DNA of 64,000 bases from Strongylocentrotus purpuratus (lineage: Eukaryota > Echinodermata > Echinoidea > Camarodonta > Strongylocentrotidae), in assembly GCF_000002235.5 (NCBI RefSeq), contig NW_022145597.1, positions 25,138,923-25,202,922 of the forward strand, written 5' to 3'. Position numbers and translations under genes: made by a program. The notes below the pieces were generated by a model. The model did not search any database. It was not told the DNA's origin and worked only from the letters and a program-made list of their open reading frames with translations. Of the stretch, positions 36,301 to 48,300 are shown piece after piece; within the stretch, counting starts at the first letter, position 1, and each line of letters opens with the position of its first letter.

Positions 36301-39300
36301 GAATAGTGTTTTAATAGTGCGAAGTGGAAGAAATATTTTTTTTTTAAGGCGAAAAGCAAGTGTCATGTTTTCAGAAAAAGCTACAATTTATGTTTTAAGT
36401 TGAATGACCAACATAAAAAAGTAGCTCCCCATTTGGGAAAATGAAAATTGGATGCGGCAACAAATCCATCTTCAAATCAAACTGTGAAATTGTATGACGA
36501 TTACCCACTTAGAAATTCAAATGAAATCTGTCCTGACATGCATCATTTGGATGTAAAGATAAGTGTATTCAGTGATATGGTGACCAAAAAAAAAATTGAG
36601 AAAACAAATTTCGAAATTGAAGCATGTGAGCAATATTAAATCGGCCAAAATGTGTGGGAACGTGAATGAACGTTCATGAAATTGACTGATGTTTTGACGA
36701 ATTCGGCCGTGAACACCTTTGTTATTAAATTTGTGAAAAGTGTAAGATAATTTGTATTCTTAGACGTTGAGCTTGTGCTTGTCAGCTTGATATATGATTT
36801 AGTATCATGAATTACAATCACAAATACATCAAGCAATAATGAATAACAAACGAAGACTGTGAATAATCACAATCTCTTCCAATAACTGACAATATAATCA
36901 TCTAACTTAATTGTAAAAACTCTTTTTGAAACTTAAATGAAAAATATAGAAAATTATATTTATTCGAAAGAAAAAAGTAAATCCAAGGTTAAGAACAAGC
37001 ACCCGAATAACAAGAATCCCTGTCTTTACCATGGTATAGATGTTGAAAGTGATCACAAGCAGTGGTACTGCTACATTGCACAAAGCGAGCTGACTATAAA
37101 CGTTCTCTCCTTCAAAAATACAGATCTTGTACAGATGTAGGTGTCAAATAAGGATAGCTGCATGCAACTGTTTTTCTATTCACCTAATATCATAAAAGTT
37201 GTAGATTTCTTACTTGATGGATACCAGAAAAGAATACATGCGAAGGAAAGGAAGCGGACGGATAGGCAGAAAACTGAGAAAAGGGAATGAAGAGTGAATG
37301 GAAGGAGAACGGGGTAGAGAGGAATGAATAAAGACAAAAGGGAGAGTATGGAAGTGATTGGGACATTGCAAGGAAAAGAGGGATGAGGGGAGTGAAGATA
37401 GGTTTTGGGGGGGGGGAATGCATAATATGAAATAGGAAAAGAAGAGGTGGAAGAGGCTGAAATTCGGAGGAAGGAGTTAGAGGGAGGATTGCCAGAGCAG
37501 GATGATGGGATAACGGAAAGATAAGCCATGGTGGTAAGGGGAGACCGTGTAAATAAGAATGGAAAGGAAATGGATTTAGAAGACAAAATAGGGATGACTG
37601 GATAAGAGAGACACATGGGGAAGGGAGGGCAGAGTGTAGGGAACGAGAGGGAAAGAAATGAAGAAAGTAGGTAATATGAGAGGGACGGTAGAAAATGAAG
37701 CGAAGAGTGGAGGATGGGGTAAAGAGGTCGGGAAGCAGGGGAAAGTGAAATAAAATGAATTAAGGGTGGGGAGAGAAAAAGGGAGAAAGAATGACAGGGA
37801 ATGTGTAGATTGTAAAAGGTAATACAAAGTTTTGGTTTGGGGTCATAAATTTGGTTCAAATGATCATATTGGAAGCATATGTGACCCTACAATATTCAGT
37901 GATCGTTGTCGCGGTTGAAATCGAGTCTAAAGTTATGAAATTTTAAATAATAAACTCTTTATGTTGTAAAACTCCCTCTCAAGGTCAAGATATTAATTAA
38001 GCTATAAAACTACGTTTCTTGACTAAAATCGGCCGATTACATTTTCCCGTTTGGAAATTATATATCACAACTACATATTCTGAGATTTTCATGGTCGTAG
38101 CTACCATTGTACAGCCATAGGCGCTATTTGAAATTTATCAAAATTTACCAGGAACACCGGTATATTGTTATATTAAAGTTTTCTCGAAAGCAGAAGTGTT
38201 CTAGGGGCTAATTTTTTTTGTGCTTGTAATACATCACAGGGGCATCCAAATATATATTTTTTTAAATTGTAAAGAATCTCTATCCACCCAATTTTCAAAA
38301 TTTCCCAAAACTTTGTATTACATTTAAAGGTGAGAGAAGGGGAAAAGAGATTGGAAAAACGGAAGCATTGGGGAGAGGAGAGGAAAGAGGGTAATCTGAA
38401 AGCGAAAATAAAGGGGAGAAGAGAAGGCCAAGGAAATGGATAGGGAGAGGATGAATGGGAGTGGATACGAGAAAAGAGAGGGAGAGGAGGTAGAAGAAGA
38501 GACAAGGAACAGATAGCGGGGAATAAGCGAGGGAAAATATTTTGGGGAGAGGGTGAAGGGGTTGACGAGATGGAAAACAAAAGTTGGAGGACGGGAGAAA
38601 AAGCGAGAAATGGCTCTTTCAACTGATTATAAATGTGGTTACTAGACAGATTGGAACACATGTATATTGACGAACCAATTTAACAACAGATATAGGGATC
38701 TAATAGTTGAAACGGGTTCAACTTGGTGCACCTTCGTGAATATTAGGGACTTTTAGATTTGCGTTGACTGATACGTGTGACGTCCATTCAAGGCAGTGCA
38801 TTAAAAAGACGTCGATCGTAACAATCCACGTTGTTGTTGTGCAAATCTAAAAGTCCCTATTATACGAGCCGACAGTTCATAATAATATGTCTACATCACC
38901 TGTGTATTCTACAGACACGACTGCATGGATCTTGAAATAAGTAGGGTCGATTGTCTCTAGTGCTGCAATGCAGTATTGGGTTGAGTAGTTAGCTAGTAGG
39001 ATATAGGCCAGACTACCACAGGTGTAGGTGTCACCACAGTGAACAATGCTGTTAGCTGCCTCCGTGGCTTCCACAGTCGATGTAATAGTCCCTCCATTCC
39101 CGTTATCTGAGTTGACCGTCACGGTGGCATTGGTGACCTGGATGGAGTCTCCTGAGCCTTCTGGACACGCAGGGAATGTTGGTCCGCACGGATTTGGCCT
39201 AATATCTGTGAAGAAAATTAAAAATTATGAAACATTCATAGGTTCATTCTTATAATGGTTTTAAGATTCGTAGTATTAATTTGATATTGTTATTAGTTAA

Positions 39301-42300
39301 TGATATTTTCGTTTTTTCACTTTCATCATTGTTATATTTTTGATTATTATCATCATTTTTTATTGTTATTGTCATTTTTATTACTGTTATTATAGGATTT
39401 CCCGGCCAAATTCGCGAGTTTGTCATTCGAATTCATTTACTTTCCATTTTAGTTAGCGCAGATCAGCTTTGCCATGCCAATTATCATTCAATTTTCCCGA
39501 TTTTGTATTTAATTTAGGACTTTGATCGAAGGATTTCATAGATATCTCATTCAATTTAGAAACTGCTCAACTAGCATTCATATTAATCGTCACTCGTCGA
39601 GGCGGCTTTTTTATCATTCAAATTAACACCTGTCATTCGTATTCGAATTATGTTTATTAAACTAGTTTGGAACGTTAGGAGGAAGAAATGCAACGCACGT
39701 TTACAGCTTTAAAAAATGCAATTAAATACATGATTTGCCATTGGGGCCTTTTCTGTTATTCAATTTATTAATTTTGAGGACAAAGCATATGTTTGTAGTC
39801 AGACATTAGGTAAAGAAGGGGCGAAATCAAGGGATATGGCATCTCTGAACGGACATGTTCATATACCCCGGAAAAGTGGGGATACAAAAACACCTACCCC
39901 AGTCACGATATTGTACCCTTCCTCCATAATGAAATTGTGATAAATTTAAGATGAAACACAAGACAAACAACTTCCTTACATGAAAATTTACACAAATATT
40001 GAGACCATCAAGTCCGTAGATGTAAGTCTTTTTTGTTAACAATCAAACTTAAAGGCTGATGAATATCTGATAAATCTAAAAGTATATAAAGAGTATAAAT
40101 GCAAGAAAATAAAGAAGGATGAAATAGTACACATGAAAAAACGACCTTGAAAGAAAAAGAATGAGCTATAAAAAGTGTTTAATAAACGAAAAATGTATAT
40201 TGACCATTAATGTTAGTACACAAAGTGCTAATTTGAACGATACAAATTAATTAGAATGCTAGAAGTACACCGTCGCGATGTCAGAACATCGTGTTGCGCT
40301 AAATCGAATGACCAAATAGCGAAAGAAGCACTTTGTTCATTAATTGGAATGAAACACATAGATTCTAACGAATACTTCATAGATTTGAAATCTAGAAAAG
40401 GAATATAAACCCCAGATATACCCGACAGCACTAAAACCGTCGAATTTGAACGCAAGACAAATGAATTTGAATGACAAACTCGCGAATTTGGCCGGGAAAT
40501 CCTATATTATTATCATTATCATTATCAAATTGTAATATTATTGCTCCTGTTATATATATGTATTTAATTCGGTACTTTCTCATATCGAATATTATCAATA
40601 TTATCAATATTATCAATATTATCAATATTATCAATATCACCATAGGTTACAAATATGATAATCAAAATCAAAATCACAATTGCATAATCCCTTATTGTAG
40701 TCTTCGGAGTAAAACATGTATCATAATAATGCAGTGTTAATGCGGGTACGTCACTACTCCGCGTCCTAACTAGGGCCCACATGTCTTTATGTAGCGATGC
40801 TGTCACAAAGGGTGGCGCTATTTTGCGAAAAGCTGCATGTTTTCTGATCGTCAGACGATTAAAACTCGAATACAAAAAGACATTTCGTTCGGAATCGATG
40901 AATAAATTGAACAAATGCACCGTTATTTCATTTATTGTAACTTCTATTCAATTACTGGATTTCCCTTTCCTTAAAATGATAATGGCAATCATAGAAGTGT
41001 GATATTGTAGTTGGGTGTCGTGTTTGAAAAACGCCCTGAAAGGCTACTCTCTTTGTTTAAATTGTTTATAATTCAAGAAGATGGATTAAAGATATTTAAG
41101 TTCTGGTCATGCACTGTAAAAGAAACAGTATAGAAGGAATTAAAAAGTTTGATCGTGTAGCAATTAGGTATTGATGTATACTGCGATATTTTGGAATCGT
41201 CCAAAAGATAAATAGTTGACCCAGTATTGCGTAGAGTCACATGCACTGTAGACAGAAATGCGATAATTATGGGACTATACAAACATGTGGCATAAAAATT
41301 GCGGTCCACAACCACTACCTGTTACTTTTCATATTTCAAATATAAGGGCATTTGAAGAACCATTCTTTTCAGTTGACTTTTTTATGATACTCTTAGACAC
41401 TAACATAAACAGAATTAAAAAGCTCACGTCTTTTTTCTTCACCTTTTTAAGAACTCACCCTTCTTTTATATACAATCAATTAGTTCAAAGATTTCAATAG
41501 CTTACCTAGACGAAGTTGGTAGCACACTGATTGCGACTTGCATCTCGGTATTCCCTGCATCAGAAACAAAATAATAATTTTTAGAAAATTAAAAGAGTGT
41601 AAATAACAAGAGTAAATTCCAACACTCGGGACCCCTCTCCCCTTCCCCTCCAAAAGAATTCCCTTTCGAGGATCAATCCGCACCCCCTTGTAATTATTGG
41701 AAATGTCACTGTAAAAAGATGAATTTATCGCGATTGCCTGATTATGATATGACAAGTGCACGAACGTTTATTAGCCGAAATTAGCCGCATAATATGTCTA
41801 GATGCCATTAGGACATTTTTGAAAAAGTGTCCATCTCGGAGCAATTCCCCGATTTAAGGGTTTCTGTAACTCAAGCCAAGATTTAAAATCATTAATAAAC
41901 AAAGAAAGAAGTCCAACAATTGACAAATCGTAGATTTTGTATACCTTAAAACACAATTTTAGATATCGAGTAATAATTGTTCTCCCGAGCTCATAATTCA
42001 CAAAATCCTACCGTAAACGTACCTGTCAACTATGTGCTATTGCCTAATAGTTGACAACTAGCTTTAATAGTAAGGTTTGATTAATATGGGCCCTGGGCTT
42101 CATATATTTCCAAATAAATTCATTTAGTCAGAATGCAAATTGCACAGATTATGTAATTTTAGGGAGGGCAGGCAATAATGTCTGTCCTACCTATTTACAA
42201 CTAATGTATGCAGTTCGCATTCTAACGATTGAAATACAATGATTATAATGTACATAGAAACGGGTGAATATAATGCCTCGTTGCTGAGTAAACTTGTATA

Positions 42301-45300
42301 AATTGAATACATATTTAAACTGGCTTGTTCTCTTTATAGTTCTACTGCAATGAAAGTTCCTTGTATCCATCTTAGTTAAAACGGTAATTCAAAATACATA
42401 GGGGCAGATGTTTTGAGACGTGGGATGTTGTAAAAGGTTGTTCGGTGTCAAAGTGTTCAGGAAAACTCCCTGCGCAATCTTTTCGTGAAATATCATGACA
42501 ATTTTTCGTTTTCTTTTCATTAATCATACAGTGCGTCCCAGAAAAAACGAAATCAAGAATTATCGATGTTTTATCATAACTTAATCACAATTATAATTAA
42601 TAAATGACACATATTTGTAAAGCTTAGATCCTCTTCTTTCATTTAATGCAAGTCATATGATGTATATTCCACGCATGAGTGATTAAAACAATTTGAAGAG
42701 GGAAAACCAAAAAGTCATTTGGCGGGCGGTATCCGAATGTTAGAGAGAAAATCACAATTCTAGAAAGTTCATGTTCTGCCCTTTCATATGACACCTCAAA
42801 CAGGGAAAATGAGCCAGGAATAACAAAGTTCTGTTTGCTTAAAGTTGTGTTTACATTTCCATACTTTGATTAAACGATTTCGTTTTCATTGGCTGCCTGC
42901 CGTAGCAACAAACAGAGTTGACTAAAGACTTAACTCCGTTTCGTTGACGATCAGCCATGCACAAAGAAGACGAAAGACTTGTTGCATGGCTGATCGTGAA
43001 AACGAATACGTTTAATTAAATTATGGAAATGCAAGAATTATTTCATAAACACAGAACTTTGTCATTCCTGGCTCATTTTCCCTGATTGGAGTGTCATTAT
43101 GAAAGGGCAGAAGATGAACTTTCTAGAAATGTGATTATCTCTTTGAAATTGAGATACCGCCCGCCAAATGACTTTTTGGTTTTCTCTCTTCACTCATGCG
43201 TGAAATATGCATCATATCAGTTGCATCAAATGAAAGAGGAGGATCTAAACTTTACAAATATGTGTTATATATTAATTATTATTGTGATTAAGTTATGATA
43301 AAACAACGATAATTCTTGGTTTCGTTTTTTCAGGGACGCACTGTATAATCGAGTTTATCATGGAAAAATTCTTCCTCGTGATTCTTTTCTTCAGAATAAA
43401 TTTATATTTTTTTCAAATGATACTGGAATTGTTAAGAAAGAAATGACGCATGATTGTGTTAATCCTTTAGTATGACCTGTCAAGGCAAACCCTAGGTATT
43501 CCACGTATCCAAATATTGGCAGAAACAGATCTGAAATGTTTAGGCCTAAGATCGATATGCTGTCATCTACTAATTACATATATATATATATATGTGGATT
43601 TCATTTTTGGTTTACCCATATTGTGCATTATGTAAGGGATGACCCGGGTAGGCTTGTCTTAAGGAAGTATTGAATTGCTGACACTCATGCACTGAAAATA
43701 TAAGAAGCTATAAACAAAGTTGACATGGAGCTTTTTAAAGGTACTATTTAACATAATGTACATTGTTTCCCATACGTCACTGTGAAATATGCATAAGAAA
43801 TAGAATCAACATCACATTGTAAAAAAGAAATTTCAAGAAAAAAGTTCAACGCATAATACTGAGTAATTTTTAAAAGGGTATCTTTAATTCTGTTATAAAA
43901 AAGAAATTCGTATCCAGATTTGCATACATGAATAATTCGTAATTACATGAAACGATGTTATTTCTAAATGTCTTTAAATTTGAATTTGAATTTATTGAAA
44001 TAAAAAATTATTTATACCAGTTCTTGTGTTTTTAACCTGTACAAAGTTTTCACATTTCTCCACATACAGATATAACACATCTTATATATTCAATAATTTT
44101 ACAAATAATGCTACTATCGTCTGGTTTCATTATCTTTACAAATTTGTCTTTATTGATTTTTTTTGTTCAAAATTTGTAATTCATTAGCAATGATACTAAT
44201 CTTTTCAAACAATATTTCCTTCTGGGGTCAAAATTTTGTACAATCCGTGGTGGTGTGATTTTCGTCTCCAATTTCCCCACTTTCACAATCATTGCAGGTA
44301 CGTAAATGTTTGGTAATTCATTCGGGCGTCTATTGCTTCCAATTTCAATGGGTAAATTATGTGAACTTATTCTAAATCGGCAAGCATTATTTCCGAAATT
44401 TATCACTTTTTACAAAAATAAAATATTTCTCTCGGTTTATGTTTTGCTAATAAAACAATGTTTTGTTCGCGATTTTTGTTTTATACATTCCGCATTACGT
44501 AATCACCGTTTAAATCCATTATAAATTAAATATCATATATTTCTCGAATTCTAATTTCTGTTTCCTCTCCGACTATTGTTCTCATTGTAAATATATGATC
44601 CTATGTTCTATTGTTTTCCCTGAAGCCGGTTTGGTTAGGGACATACATGGTTTATTTTCTACTAAATATGTAATCAGACGTCTATTCGAAAAAACTAATA
44701 AATAGTTTGCCAACAGAGCATGAGAGGGAGATGCCCCCATAATTAGAGGGGTTGGTTTTACAAATTTATTAAAACAATGGAATAACATAGCTTTCTGTCC
44801 ATTTACTTGGAAATCTTCTGCGTATTTTTGTTTCTATTTATACTCTTTCGAGGGACTTTATTTGTTCATATCATAGAATAACAGCTATTTACAAGTGTTT
44901 AAAAACAGAATTCATGCAGTTGTAACATATCATACATAGTAAAGAACATGAAACTAATGTGACATAATCACTAACTAAAATAATGAAAACATTTTTGTAA
45001 CTTTTGTAACTTCGTTTGTATCGAATTTCTTTTGATTACATTTCATATTGAGATAGGTGTGAATTTCCACCTTTAATTCTTTTATCAAATATACAGCATG
45101 TATCCTGTGCTTTTCACTTCTAAAACATTCTCTTATATAGTTTCTATAGATAATAAACTGAGCGAAGCTTAAAATAAGATTGACAAGATTCATTTCTCTT
45201 CTCTCTATTTCATGACCTATTAAAAGAATTTCTCCATTCAAAAAGATTTTGAAATTAAACAAAGTATCAATTAATTTGGATACAACCTTCCAAAAAAGCG

Positions 45301-48300
45301 AAACCTTCTTGCAAGCCAGGAGAAGGTGGTTAGTTGTATCTGGAATCTTACATATATCACATAGATTATTATTTTTAATCTTCCATTTACATAAATTGTC
45401 TTTACTGGGCAATATTCTATTCAGACGGAAACGATCTGACATGATTCAAGTGTTCAGAATAATGCACCAGTTCGATAATCTACAAGAAGAACATTTCTTC
45501 AGCAGAACAAAGTGCAGTCGCACCCGTGGTCACTCACTTAAGCTTTACAAGCTAAAATGCCGGAAGACATTAAGGAAAAACTCATTCAGCCAGAGAATAA
45601 TCAATGTGTGGAATGGTCTTCTAGGTGATGTTGTGGAGAGTACCACTATGAATCGTTTTAAATCTGGACTTGAGAAATGGTGGAAAGATGCCCCAGATAA
45701 ATATGATGACAACCCCAACCAAACGAAACCATGGATAGGAACAACAGTCCAAAGACTGAATAATCCTGGATTAAGTGAGTTACAAGTGAGTTAAGATATT
45801 TAAAATTAAACTGCTTAATTCTGTTGTCAATTATAAAGTTAAATTTATAATGGAGCACCGTTTTCCAGTTAAACTCATTAGGTAAACCAAAATAAGTGCT
45901 CCAAAAATAAATGCACGGCAGATCCTGTCTATTTTTTCTAACATCAAATTATAATAGTGTTTGGCTTTCATAAACGCTACATCAATGGAGTCACCTGATA
46001 CTATTTCTATTATACTGGATTCCACTGCAGACGGTGGACTATTTACATATTGTAACCTATTACGTAATTTCTGCAACCAAAAATTCGGAAATGCACTTTT
46101 TAACTTCGCCAATTTGAAGGCGGAAAGTAATTCATTATCTTGAAAATTAATACAAATAGAATCAACTTCTTTCCAGATACCGTTTACTAAGACTTGTTTC
46201 ACTTTAAAAATATTGTTTCTCTTCCAGTTTGGAAAATACAATAACTCGTTCATATCTTTAATATTGCTATTATACCAAATCATTTCATTTTCAATATCTG
46301 TTACCTTAAACATATCAATGTATTTTAAATCAGCCCGAGAACAAAACATGTCAACATAAAAGTTAGGCAACTGTTTTTTCTACAAATACGACACATATCG
46401 CTCTTTTTGCAATCAAAATGCAAACAAAGTGGCAAATCCCCAATTTTCTTGATCCAATATCTAAACAAAATTTTCCAAGCACTTTGTTCATCTCTTAAAT
46501 ATTTATGAATCCATGAAAGACGGAGTGACCGGCATTTTGACTCTAAGTCGATCATTCCCAACCCCCCCCCCCCCCCCCTTCTACTTCAGGATTGTGACAG
46601 ATGTTTCGTTTCACCTTTTCTGTTTTAGAGTTCCATAAAAATGTGTAAGCCAGTTTATTTATACGATTAATTATTTTAGGAGGGATCGGAACTGCCGTGG
46701 CAGTATGTACTATCTGAGACATAACTAAATGTTTAATCACAACAACTTTTCCGTACAATGTCAGTATTCTCATTTTCCATAAATCCAAGGTATTCTTTAT
46801 TTTCTCTACTTTACTTTCCCAGTTTAAATTTTGAACGTCAAAATAATTTTTTACCTACATTAATACCAAGACATTTTATAGGGTCTTCGGCGAAATATAA
46901 TTCTTCAACTTCGTCGTCATTTATATTAAGTTTCATAAGATTTGATTTGGTCCAGTTAATTTTTGGTCCCGCATGTGCTCCAAACAGTTCTGCTTCTTTC
47001 ATTATTTCTTTAACAAATTTAACAGATCTAGTAATAATCGTCGTATCGTCTGCGTATTGAACGATACGTATATATCTTTAAAATCAGCTTGATCTTCATT
47101 GAAGTCTGGGACTTGGATTCCCTCTATTTTGGCGTTTTGTTTAATTCTTTTCCCTAAAACCTCTGCAATTATTATAAATAAAAGTGGAGAAAGTGGACAG
47201 CCTTGCCTAACGCCTCTTTCTATTTCAAATTTGTCGGATATCCAACCAAAATTTAAGACACGACCATGAGCACCATTATGTAACGTTTCAATCCATCTTA
47301 AAAACGAATCTTTAAATTTAAGTTCCCGTAACAAGGACAATAAAAAAACATGACCAATGGTATCGAACGCTTTTTTGAAATCCAAGAACATCATAACAAC
47401 TGGTTTGTTTGCAAAAAGACAATAATCAATAGTATCCTGAATTAGCACTATGAACATGACGGACAAAGAAAGAGGACAAAATATACGGTTCCTCATTCTA
47501 CCCTCAACAATTGCTGTTGTAGACAAAGGAACATCCCTTCACTGCTATTATGTAAAAATGTGTAGAACAGGTGAATATGCAAGTGAAACCTGTTCTACAC
47601 ATTTTTACATAATAGCAGTGAAGGGATGCTCCTTTGTCTACCACAGCAAGTGTTGAGGGTAGAATGAGGAACTGTATATTTTGTCCTCTTTCTTTGTCCG
47701 TCATATTTATAGTGTAGTCTGGTACATTCAGATGCAGAGCGATTTTTTTAAAAAAACAGCCTGATCCTGTAATACAAGTTTATATATAACTTTCTGTAAT
47801 CGTATTGAAAGAATGCGAGCTGCAAGTTTATAATCAATGTTTAACAGCGAAATAGGTCCCCAATTATCTAAAACATTTTTGTTACCTTTCTTATATAATA
47901 GAGTAAGGATAGTTTGACTTTGTGTGCACGACAATTGTTGTTTGTCATAACCCTAATTCAGACTGTCAATTACCATATGTTTGATATCCCCCAGAAGCAT
48001 TTATAAAATTCAACACTGAGTCCATCGCTTCCAGGTGATTTGTTCATCTTCATTGACTTCAATGCTTCCCAGCATTCATTCTCTGTGATTTTTCCCTCAC
48101 ATAAATTTGCATCTTCTTCATTCAAAACAGTTAAGTTGATATCAGATACGTATTCTTTAAACCCAGCCTCGGTATTACTTCCCTTATAGAGTTTGCAATA
48201 AAGTTTCTCGTATCGTACCTGTCGAAATTTTCTGTTCATCTTTGATAATTTTCAGTTACTTTCAAGACAATCTATTTCTTTCTTTTTCCCTTTAGCTTTT

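Noticed and set aside
37176-37859. 227-codon minus-strand open frame, Ser/Pro/Leu-rich
   Set aside because: Composition artefact of the polypurine tract; three overlapping frames are open and no motif is present. The same applies to 38173-38661.
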